Source: Yersinia vastinensis (lineage in GTDB: Bacteria > Pseudomonadota > Gammaproteobacteria > Enterobacterales > Enterobacteriaceae). Taken from it: a stretch of DNA of 64,000 nt. The position numbers and the translations under genes are program-made. Location: NCBI RefSeq assembly GCF_902726565.1, contig NZ_CACVAF010000008.1:124001-188000 (forward strand), written 5' to 3'. How positions within the stretch are numbered: the stretch's first letter is position 1; each line of letters begins with the position of its first letter. Under the pieces are notes generated by a model, which was given only the letters and a program-made list of their open reading frames with translations, searched no databases and was not told the origin of the DNA. Positions 59,040-64,000 of the stretch are shown here, one piece after another.

Positions 59040-59261
59040 TTAGTTGGAGGGGTTGGCTGTTGATGCTTTTTCTTTTTCCCAAGCTATTTTTTTTGCATGA
59101 GAGTCTTCTATCATGCTGATAACCTTTTCCCGCTTATCTCGAGGAAGAGCTAAAAATAACTGGTCAATGCATCCAATAATTCCACCACTGCACTCTCCAG
59201 TTATTCCATCGCTCCAATATTTAACCTTAGCGCTGTAATTCGGTTTTTTAGTGCTTGCCAT
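59040..59261 (-). CDS. small phage protein, unknown
   Basis: 73 residues from MASTKKPNYSAKVKYWSDGI; the ATG at 59261 follows GAGGGTAAGACG, better than the upstream in-frame codon. Central GIIGCIDQLFLALPRDKREK, charged C terminus. No family recognised. Confidence 0.6.
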   Translation of the reverse strand: MASTKKPNYSAKVKYWSDGITGECSGGIIGCIDQLFLALPRDKREKVISMIEDSHAKKIAWEKEKASTANPSN

Positions 59262-59293
59262 CGTCTTACCCTCTATCAGTGAATTTAGGGAAT

Positions 59294-59316
59294 AAAAAAG
59301 GCCGCTTATGCGACCT
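59294..59316 (-). terminator. leftward terminator in the early operon (tL-like)
   Basis: On the - strand AGGTCGC-ATAA-GCGGCCT forms a 7-bp stem (one G-U) followed directly by a T-run. It sits about 1.3 kb downstream of the leftward promoter and would stop transcription that has not been modified by the N-like antiterminator. Confidence 0.7.
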
Positions 59317-59367
59317 GTATAATTTGTGCTGGGATATTTACCCACGCCCAGCCGTGGTTTCCCTGCT

Positions 59368-59413
59368 TTCCACAGTCAAAGGAAATTGATATGTTGGTTA
59401 TTCCACAGTCAAA
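59368..59413. repeat. 13-bp direct repeat in front of a + strand gene
   Basis: TTCCACAGTCAAA occurs twice with start points 33 bases apart, about three helical turns, just upstream of the rightward gene at 59428. This spacing fits cooperative protein binding on one face of DNA. Confidence 0.7.
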
Positions 59414-59427
59414 ATAAGGAAATAGAA

Positions 59428-59607
59428 ATGTCAGATAAATTAAGTCCGCTTAAATATCCAGATTATGCAGCTCACGAAGTGGTTATTGAGATGATAAAAG
59501 CAGGAAAAATTTCATACGCTAAAGATGCGATGGATATTTTTACTCACGTTCTTGACCATTATCGTTCTGAACAGAAGCGGATTCTGGCTGAAAATACATC
59601 TCGATAA
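59428..59607 (+). CDS. 59-residue protein encoded against the leftward operon
   Basis: Starts MSDKLSPLKYPDYAAHEVVI with AAGGAAATAGAA upstream; helical, charged. It is the only rightward gene inside the leftward early operon and its 3' end overlaps the next - strand gene by 68 bases. A direct repeat precedes it. The ribosome-binding site and codon pattern support a real gene; function unknown. Confidence 0.5.
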   Translation: MSDKLSPLKYPDYAAHEVVIEMIKAGKISYAKDAMDIFTHVLDHYRSEQKRILAENTSR

Positions 59608-59746
59608 ATGCTTCTCTTACCTCTCGGGCCAGTGTCTTAACTGGCTCTGTTCGCTCTTTCACTCCTGCGCCCAACGTAGAAAGCCTGTTTGAAAGTGTCT
59701 GAGCTGCTATTAACTGTACTTCACGTGGTAATTCTTCGAATTTCAT
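59540..59746 (-). CDS. small phage protein, unknown
   Basis: 68 residues from MKFEELPREVQLIAAQTLSN; AAGGGGTAAGAG precedes the ATG, so the longer frame is not used. Helical, charged C terminus. Overlaps the opposite-strand gene at its 3' end. Confidence 0.6.
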   Translation of the reverse strand: MKFEELPREVQLIAAQTLSNRLSTLGAGVKERTEPVKTLAREVREAFIEMYFQPESASVQNDNGQERE

Positions 59747-59750
59747 TCTC

Positions 59751-60020
59751 TTACCCCTTAACAATGTGAACAGCTTCTTTACGGTTGGTGCGGTTAAACT
59801 TATTGAGATGCTTATCAAGCAGGGTTAGTGCTTCATCGAAGTATGCTTTCTGCTCTTCGCTGTAGCCTTTGATATGCCTTTTCTCTTCATAGAGGCACCC
59901 ACCCGGTGACCATGCAGTAATAGCGCCGAACACCATCACCCTCTGCTTACATAGGCTCTCTTCTGAGTGCGCATTGTTATTAATTGATGTCAGCAATACT
60001 GAGTTAGGTTTGTCTGCCAT
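59751..60020 (-). CDS. small phage protein, unknown
   Basis: 89 residues (MADKPNSVLLTSINNNAHSE), with a lysine-rich helical C-terminal half (YFDEALTLLDKHLNKFNRTN). AAGGGGTGAG precedes the ATG. First gene after the antiterminator. No family recognised. Confidence 0.6.
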   Translation of the reverse strand: MADKPNSVLLTSINNNAHSEESLCKQRVMVFGAITAWSPGGCLYEEKRHIKGYSEEQKAYFDEALTLLDKHLNKFNRTNRKEAVHIVKG

Positions 60021-60023
60021 ATC

Positions 60024-60392
60024 TCACCCCTTAATAACGTGATAGCAATCTTCACGAACGTTACGGAAGCCTGCTGCAAACTTAGCTACTTCAGGCAAAC
60101 ATAATCCGCCTTCAATTACCGGCTTACGCTTGAACTCATATTCGAAGAGATACGAAGCGCGAATAATTTGCATCTTGTATGCCTTCACTCGACCAAATGC
60201 TGCTTTAGCAATCATCCGTAGCGGAGCAGGTGAGTAACCAGCGCGTCTAACCAGTGATACTGACTGAGCGTTAACCTGATACTTGCGACCGACTGACATA
60301 GGGTTAGCGCTGGCATATGCCTGTTGCTTCGCTTTACGCAGCGCATCACGACGGCTGCGGCAATTTTCTTTGATAGTGTGCGGCTTAATCAT
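60024..60392 (-). CDS. N: N-like transcription antiterminator
   Basis: 122 residues. An arginine-rich motif at residues 12-26 (CRSRRDALRKAKQQAYA) followed by SANPMSVGRKYQVN parallels lambda N (RRRERRAEKQAQWKAANP and following); the C-terminal block GGLCLPEVAKFAAGFRNVRE resembles the end of P22 N (gp24). First gene of the leftward operon, downstream of pL and of a boxB hairpin. By analogy it binds boxB in nascent RNA and lets RNA polymerase read through early terminators with Nus factors. Highly diverged family, so the call uses motif plus position. Confidence 0.8.
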   Translation of the reverse strand: MIKPHTIKENCRSRRDALRKAKQQAYASANPMSVGRKYQVNAQSVSLVRRAGYSPAPLRMIAKAAFGRVKAYKMQIIRASYLFEYEFKRKPVIEGGLCLPEVAKFAAGFRNVREDCYHVIKG

Positions 60393-60563
60393 GTTGTTCT
60401 CCTGAGATAGCTTTGGTGGTGTGTGCTGGGGAGGGTTACCCGTATCGACTCGCTTCTGGCTACTCTTATTCGCCCAATTTCTGCAAGCCTCGCCGCTTCA
60501 CATGCGACACATTCCAGTCCATTGACCTCTGGTCACACACCCCAAACCTATCTCGTTTGGTTA

Positions 60564-60588
60564 TTTGCACTTTTCAGCGCTCGATTGA
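60564..60588 (-). promoter_or_regulatory. nutL: boxB hairpin for the N-like protein
   Basis: On the - strand GCGCT-GAAA-AGTGC forms a 5-bp hairpin with a GNRA-type loop, as in lambda/P22 boxB. A 25-base block around it is repeated exactly, in inverted orientation, at 63492-63516 after cro. Each copy reads in the same sense relative to its early transcript, as nutL and nutR must. Confidence 0.85.
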
Positions 60589-60637
60589 GTTTTAACTTCC
60601 TGTCGTGCTTTTGGCGTCCTGCCGTTTCGATGGAATG

Positions 60638-60666
60638 ATTATCACCATTAGTAATTCGATAGTCAA
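60638..60666 (-). promoter_or_regulatory. early leftward promoter pL
   Basis: TTGACT-N17-GATAAT on the - strand, embedded in operator-like repeats. The promoter mirrors pR on the other side of the immunity region with the same -10 and spacing. Confidence 0.85.
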
Positions 60667-60700
60667 CACTAATGGTGATAATAAATTACTAGTGGTGATT
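60640..60700. promoter_or_regulatory. left operator region (three CI/Cro sites)
   Basis: Three repeats with the half-site ATCACCA: TATCACCATTAGTAATTCGA at 60640, inverted TATCACCATTAGTGTTGAC at 60662-60680, and inverted AATCACCACTAGTAATTT at 60683-60700. They overlap pL, as in lambda OL. The middle site is identical in its core to the central site of the right operator. Confidence 0.8.
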
Positions 60701-60820
60701 TTGATTTTGATTTTTAAGGTAATTTAATTTAAAAATAATTCAGACGTGACCCTTCGCGCCGGCTATCAGGCGTGAAAAGTGTGCTAAATTGGGTGAAATT
60801 TATTCTTTGATGGGTGAGAT

Positions 60821-61027
60821 ATGGATAGCGAACAAGAGTTTTTCGAGCAGCAGCGGCCGGAAGTGGCGCAGGTTATCGGTACTGCTGTGATGCAGCTACT
60901 AATAGAGAGTGGGGAAGTGTCGAAGGATTCTATAGCAGAGATGATAGAGGTGCTGTATCAGGAGGAACAGGTAACTTTAGCCGTCGAGTTAGCTATTGAT
61001 ATTCTGAGATTACCGCCAGAAGGCTGA
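60821..61027 (+). CDS. 68-residue acidic protein in the immunity region
   Basis: Rightward gene between pL and the toxin-antitoxin cassette, starting MDSEQEFFEQQRPEVAQVIG after GGTGAG. Strongly acidic and helical (SIAEMIEVLYQEEQVTLAVE). It is transcribed in the opposite sense to cI and the cassette and is flanked by leftward terminators, so it could be expressed in the lysogen. No family recognised. Confidence 0.6.
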   Translation: MDSEQEFFEQQRPEVAQVIGTAVMQLLIESGEVSKDSIAEMIEVLYQEEQVTLAVELAIDILRLPPEG

Positions 61028-61037
61028 TTACAGGCAT

Positions 61038-61065
61038 AAAAAAGCCCACACGGGACGCGGTGGGC
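61038..61065 (-). terminator. leftward terminator
   Basis: On the - strand GCCCAC ... GTGGGC (6-bp stem, 10-base loop) is followed by TTTTTT. It blocks leftward transcription from the cI side before it reaches the rightward gene at 60821 and the pL region. Confidence 0.75.
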
Positions 61066-61154
61066 AAAGGTAAAGACTAAGTTTATATATTTGTAATCCC
61101 TGATGTTGTGCTCTTAGCGTAGATGAGTTTCTTTACATTGCAAGATTACAGGCA

Positions 61155-61181
61155 CAAAAAACCCGGCAGCGGGGCCGGGTT
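61155..61181 (-). terminator. terminator of the toxin-antitoxin cassette
   Basis: AACCCGGC ... GCCGGGTT, an 8-bp GC-rich stem with a 6-base loop, followed on the - strand by a T-run. It lies six bases beyond the SecB-like gene and closes the leftward three-gene cassette; a T-rich stretch on the other side may also make it work rightward. Confidence 0.82.
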
Positions 61182-61186
61182 AGGTA

Positions 61187-61594
61187 TTATTTTTTAGGCC
61201 TAGACCAAGGAAGTTCAATTGATTTTATTGAAGTATGTTTTAGAGTTGATTCAACAGTTAACTTCGTGGCTATTGATACGAAATTATCGAAGAACCAAGA
61301 ATTTTTAGAGCACTCATCCTCAGTCATGTCTCTATCTGATTCAAAGTCAAAATACAACCGAAGGGCTATTTTAACTTTGAATGCCAAATCGTCTTCATCT
61401 TCCCCGTCTTCACTGTAGCCATTTATTGAGGGCGCTGCTTCTATTATAATTTCCCTGTTACCATCATCATCTGCATCTTGCAGTAACTTATAATGGTCGA
61501 ATAAAACCCTAAACTTCCCACCCTCAGCATCTTTATACTCATTATATTCTGATGAGGTAACCTCGAAGCCTTTGAATATGATTTTATCAAGCAT
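61187..61594 (-). CDS. SecB-like protein, third gene of the HicAB cassette
   Basis: 135 residues. The segment DLAFKVKIALRLYFDFESD followed by FFDNFVSIATKLTVESTLKH and SIKSIELPW follows the SecB pattern (two beta strands, a long helix with an S-x-LT turn, and a terminal LP strand). The N-terminal half is beta-rich with an acidic loop (SEDGEDEDD). The ATG overlaps the hicB stop (TAATG). In known toxin-antitoxin-chaperone systems a SecB-like protein protects the antitoxin; that role is inferred from order and coupling. Another beta-sandwich family is possible. Confidence 0.6.
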   Translation of the reverse strand: MLDKIIFKGFEVTSSEYNEYKDAEGGKFRVLFDHYKLLQDADDDGNREIIIEAAPSINGYSEDGEDEDDLAFKVKIALRLYFDFESDRDMTEDECSKNSWFFDNFVSIATKLTVESTLKHTSIKSIELPWSRPKK

Positions 61595-62052
61595 TAGTGA
61601 TGCGTCCCTTTTTCTACTGTGCCAACCCATTTGGCTGATTCACTTGATCTTTTAACATAGCCAAATGCATCTCTAGACTCTTCAGAGCGTCGCTCAATAT
61701 GAAAATGAAATTCTTTCTTACCAACCAACTTCTCTTCTATTGAGTTTTTAACTATTTCATTCAGCGAAATACCCGCATCTTTAGCCGCTAGATATGCTTT
61801 TTTATGAAGATCTTCACCAATTCTTATATTAAAAGAACCACTCATTGGCTTTTCTGGGGTTTTTCCCACAATAGCGCAAGTTTCAATGTAATCATCCACA
61901 GCCTCCTCAAAAGCAGATTTCAACCCAGGCAAATCAGCAGCTTCATATGTTACTAAGTCATTGATACATTCAATCTTTCCATAAAGAACCATATCTTCAA
62001 TGGAAAATTCAATGCTACCATAGAATCCTTTATATTTCAGCATGTTACTCAT
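61594..62052 (-). CDS. hicB: HicB-family antitoxin with C-terminal extension
   Basis: 152 residues. Residues 4-55 form the partial RNase H-like HicB core (LKYKGFYGSIEFSIEDMVLY, GLKSAFEEAVDDYIE) and residues 70-110 the ribbon-helix-helix DNA-binding part (SGSFNIRIGEDLHKKAYLAA, GISLNEIVKNSIEEKL). Residues 111-152 are a tail not usual in HicB, rich in aromatic and basic residues (FHFHIERRSEESRDAFGYVK). Such a tail is where chaperone-addiction segments occur in chaperone-dependent antitoxins. Overlaps hicA by 8 bases and the next gene by one. Confidence 0.88.
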   Translation of the reverse strand: MSNMLKYKGFYGSIEFSIEDMVLYGKIECINDLVTYEAADLPGLKSAFEEAVDDYIETCAIVGKTPEKPMSGSFNIRIGEDLHKKAYLAAKDAGISLNEIVKNSIEEKLVGKKEFHFHIERRSEESRDAFGYVKRSSESAKWVGTVEKGTHH

Positions 62053-62293
62053 GAGCTTCTAACTCTTCTAGCAAAATTTTAACTTCTTTGAGGACATAGG
62101 CCTTCACAATGTTACCTGGATGTGGACAGTGAAGAGCCACTATGCGTTTATTTTCATTTATAAATTTTCTTTTTGAACCAGAGCCATTTAGTGTGCTGAA
62201 CCCATACTGTTTCATTAGGGTGACTAACTCATCCCACGTAAAGTCTTTAGGTAGAGAGAAAAGCCTATCCCTAAGTTTTTTGCTCCTACTCAT
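62045..62293 (-). CDS. hicA: HicA-family mRNA interferase toxin
   Basis: 82 residues with the dsRNA-binding-like HicA fold: DFTWDELVTLMKQYGFSTLN, GSGSKRKFINENKRIVALHC and PHPGNIVKAYVLKEVKILLE. It belongs to the HicA branch with an H-x2-HPG block (His55, His58) in place of the usual GSHH, so the catalytic His assignment is uncertain. First gene of the cassette; TATACT-like boxes upstream (around 62310-62320) could be its own promoter, normally autorepressed by HicB. Confidence 0.88.
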   Translation of the reverse strand: MSRSKKLRDRLFSLPKDFTWDELVTLMKQYGFSTLNGSGSKRKFINENKRIVALHCPHPGNIVKAYVLKEVKILLEELEAHE

Positions 62294-62456
62294 GCAAAGT
62301 ATATCCTTCAGACACAGTATAGCAACTGGAAAACAGGTGCAATATGTTAAACATTTTATATACGACGATCAAATTTATTTATCGCTGTATATAACTATTT
62401 GTATTAAATTAATTATTTACTTACTTTTACCCACCCCTCTATGGGCTAGCAGTGGG

Positions 62457-63170
62457 TTAGCTGAATGTCTCTTCGGGCCACTGAGCCTTAACTACCTTCC
62501 CGATGATCCGGCAGTTATCATTGCACTCAATGCTTTGGTAGCGAGGATTGGGGTTTAGAGGTTCCAGCCATGGCTTGCCATCCTCCCAAACGAATTTCTT
62601 GAATGTTACTTCGGTATCTCCATAGATACCGGCGACACAGAAGTCACCAGGGTCAACATCTTCTGCTGGGTCAACTAAGATCAACATACCTTCTGGAAAG
62701 CTCGGTTTGCTTCCTGGTGGTGCCGTCATGGAATGCCCAGAAACCTCCAGCCAAAATGAATCATTGCTCGCCTTTCTGGTCGTATCAACCCAGCATTTTG
62801 CGTCAGCCTCACGAAACGATCCTACCGCAGCGAATGCCCCCGCCTGAACTTCAGTAAGAAGCGGGTACGTATAACGCCTTACCTGATTTCCATTTTGGTC
62901 TACAGCCTCAAACATTCCGGCTATTTCTCTAGCTAACGAAGGGCTGAACTCATCAACTTTGATTCCTAGTGCCTTTGCAAATTGAGCTGCATGCGTCGCG
63001 TTTATAGCGTTAGAACCATTCAATAGTTGAGACACTCCGCTTTGGCCCATGCCCAACTGCTCGGCCAGCGTTTCCTGCGAAAGGCCGAGGTCATTTTTTT
63101 TAGCTTCAAAGATTAACTTTAATCTTTCAGCGTCAGCTAACTGCTCGTTTGTTAAAGGCTTCTTTTTCAT
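62457..63170 (-). CDS. cI: prophage repressor CI (lambda type)
   Basis: 237 residues, close to lambda CI throughout. N-terminal helix-turn-helix ([20 protein letters not shown]), linker with the Ala-Gly self-cleavage site (EVQAGAF), and S24 peptidase domain with catalytic Ser ([17 protein letters not shown]) and Lys (VTFKKFV). Maintains lysogeny by binding OL and OR and is inactivated through RecA during the SOS response. Ends QWPEETFS, like lambda. Confidence 0.97.
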   Translation of the reverse strand: MKKKPLTNEQLADAERLKLIFEAKKNDLGLSQETLAEQLGMGQSGVSQLLNGSNAINATHAAQFAKALGIKVDEFSPSLAREIAGMFEAVDQNGNQVRRYTYPLLTEVQAGAFAAVGSFREADAKCWVDTTRKASNDSFWLEVSGHSMTAPPGSKPSFPEGMLILVDPAEDVDPGDFCVAGIYGDTEVTFKKFVWEDGKPWLEPLNPNPRYQSIECNDNCRIIGKVVKAQWPEETFS

Positions 63171-63180
63171 AGGCTAAATT

Positions 63181-63244
63181 TATCACCAATAGGAATATCC
63201 ACCAATCACCATTAGTGTTGACAGTATCATTACTAACAGTGATA
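63181..63244. promoter_or_regulatory. right operator region (three CI/Cro sites)
   Basis: Three 20-bp sites spaced about 21-23 bases: TATCACCAATAGGAATATCC (63181), AATCACCATTAGTGTTGACA (63204) and TATCATTACTAACAGTGATA (63225), the last nearly palindromic. They cover pR and the start of cI transcription, as OR1-OR3 do in lambda. Confidence 0.85.
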
Positions 63245-63246
63245 AT
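63218..63246 (+). promoter_or_regulatory. early rightward promoter pR
   Basis: TTGACA-N17-GATAAT: consensus -35, near-consensus -10, ideal spacing, directly upstream of cro and overlapped by two operators. Confidence 0.92.
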
Positions 63247-63272
63247 TGATATTGATTCACAAGGAGACCTTT

Positions 63273-63470
63273 ATGGAACGAATCCCGTTAGAAGAGTTTG
63301 TGTCCAGTAAAGGCCAAGAGAAGACGGCTGAAATTTTTGGCATTCGACAGAGTGCGATCAGCAAGGCTTTGGCCTTCGGACGGAATATTACGGTCATCAT
63401 TCATGATGATGGTCGCGTGGAGGCTGAAGAATTGAAGCCATTCCCAAATAACAAACATTTAGCAGCTTAA
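63273..63470 (+). CDS. cro: Cro repressor
   Basis: 65 residues homologous to lambda Cro: FGIRQSAISKALAFGRNITV is the helix-turn-helix, and the C terminus VEAEELKPFPNNKHLAA matches the lambda VKPFPSNKKTTA end. The ATG follows AAGGAGACC; the longer frame upstream is inside pR. It shuts off cI transcription during lytic growth. Confidence 0.95.
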   Translation: MERIPLEEFVSSKGQEKTAEIFGIRQSAISKALAFGRNITVIIHDDGRVEAEELKPFPNNKHLAA

Positions 63471-63491
63471 TCACCACCCGCATTAAACACT

Positions 63492-63516
63492 TCAATCGAG
63501 CGCTGAAAAGTGCAAA
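63492..63516 (+). promoter_or_regulatory. nutR: boxB hairpin after cro
   Basis: GCGCT-GAAA-AGTGC hairpin at 63500-63513, 30 bases after cro, exactly where lambda nutR lies. A boxA-like CGCATTAAA precedes it at 63479. The 25-base block is an exact inverted copy of the one at 60564. Confidence 0.85.
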
Positions 63517-63591
63517 CCAAAAAACTAATCACCAGTGGCATTAGCTCACAGCTTTGTCACGTAACAACATCTAACAAGGGAAGAGTACGCA

Positions 63592-63882
63592 ATGGAACGT
63601 GCAAGTAACAGCAAGAGAATTATGGAAGTTGAATCTGAGCTACGAAGCCGAATGGCTATCAAGGGCCAGAGCAAGTTTGCGCGGGATGCTGGCTGGGCCG
63701 AATCAAAGGTAAGCCGGTTGAACGTACATGATATGGCAGTGACGTTTGTTCTTCTTGAGAAGATATGGGAGACGAGCGTGATAAGGGAAATCGCAAGGCA
63801 GGCTGTGATTGCGGTGACAGGAAAGCAAAAAGCCCCACCTGCACGAACAGGAGAGGCTTCTCAAATAACGCTCAATTTCTGA
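63592..63882 (+). CDS. cII: transcriptional activator CII
   Basis: 96 residues matching lambda CII: N-terminal RIMEVESELRSRMAIKGQSK, helix-turn-helix FARDAGWAESKVSRL, and C-terminal RTGEASQITLNF, which is the degradation-prone tail in lambda (ERSEQIQMEF). Activates cI and int promoters for lysogeny. GGGAAGAG lies upstream. Confidence 0.93.
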   Translation: MERASNSKRIMEVESELRSRMAIKGQSKFARDAGWAESKVSRLNVHDMAVTFVLLEKIWETSVIREIARQAVIAVTGKQKAPPARTGEASQITLNF

Positions 63883-63893
63883 GGTAACTATAC

Positions 63894-64000
63894 ATGAGTT
63901 TATCTACGGTAGTAAACCCGACTATGACCAGTCAGGAAATAGCTGATCTCGTTGAGTCTCGTCATGACAAAGTTAAGCAATCAATAGAAAGACTGGCACT
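63894..64000 (+). CDS. Rha/Roi-like phage regulatory protein, N-terminal part (runs off window)
   Basis: The first 35 codons are visible: MSLSTVVNPTMTSQEIADLV and ESRHDKVKQSIERLA. The pattern matches the N-terminal DNA-binding part of Rha/Roi-type phage regulators (SREIAELV.KRHDNV). GAGGTAA provides the ribosome-binding site 12 bases after cII. In lambda this position holds gene O; here a regulator gene is placed first. The rest is outside the window. Confidence 0.75.
   Translation, partial: MSLSTVVNPTMTSQEIADLVESRHDKVKQSIERLA

Larger units (their letters stand above)
60393..60820. other. left control region of the prophage
   Basis: 428 bases holding nutL, the leftward promoter pL, three operator-like sites and a hairpin (TTCGCGCC ... 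GGCGTGAA, 60753-60776). No further gene is supported; two short + strand frames over nutL have no ribosome-binding site. Confidence 0.75.

Noticed and set aside
60393-60638. Two overlapping + strand frames of 60-71 codons over nutL
   Set aside because: They lack ribosome-binding sites and run against the leftward leader, whose sequence is explained by pL and boxB.

Overview
The window is chromosomal DNA from an enterobacterium, almost certainly a Yersinia. The evidence is a single contiguous flagellar/chemotaxis locus in the Yersinia order (uspC, flhDC, motAB, che, flhBAE, flg, fli), proteins close to E. coli/Salmonella orthologues, an mgtC-mgtB pair next to it, and an ERIC repeat. The species cannot be fixed from this window. 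Three blocks are present.

(1) Positions 1-5081, housekeeping. The end of mgtC and the Mg2+ ATPase gene mgtB lie on the + strand. The NADPH oxidoreductase gene curA and the universal stress gene uspC lie on the - strand.

(2) Positions 5082-49404, flagellar and chemotaxis genes. A 1-kb regulatory region with a consensus CRP site and a palindromic RcsAB-type box precedes the master regulator flhDC. It is followed by motAB-cheA-cheW, two chemoreceptors (tsr-like, and one without the CheR tether) and cheRBYZ. A subtilisin-like protease gene sits on the opposite strand between cheZ and flhB. Then come flhBAE, flgNM-flgA, flgBCDEFGHIJ, flgKL and the - strand array fliR to fliF, with divergent fliE. 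Consensus sigma-28 promoters precede tsr and flgMN, and a near-consensus one precedes flgKL. All flagellar genes read intact except fliP, which has a one-base deletion in a poly-C tract; this predicts a non-motile state unless it is a sequencing error or a phase-variable tract.

(3) Positions 49440-64000, the left part of a lambdoid prophage inserted just after fliE; its right part lies beyond the window. A leftward early operon runs from an N-like antiterminator through many small genes, a Sak4-like ATPase with a probable ssDNA-binding partner, a C5 and an N6-adenine DNA methyltransferase, excisionase and integrase. The immunity region has a lambda-type CI, Cro and CII, mirror-image pL and pR promoters embedded in operator repeats, and matching nutL and nutR boxB sites. 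A Rha/Roi-like gene runs off the right end.

The most interesting system is a three-gene leftward cassette behind cI, in the place of lambda rexAB: a HicA-type toxin, a HicB antitoxin with an unusual C-terminal extension, and a small protein that resembles SecB in its last third. Its genes overlap at stop/start codons and it has its own terminator. It looks like a prophage-borne toxin-antitoxin-chaperone module. Second, the phage C5 methyltransferase gene contains a complete 273-codon same-strand frame that itself looks like a conserved phage protein.
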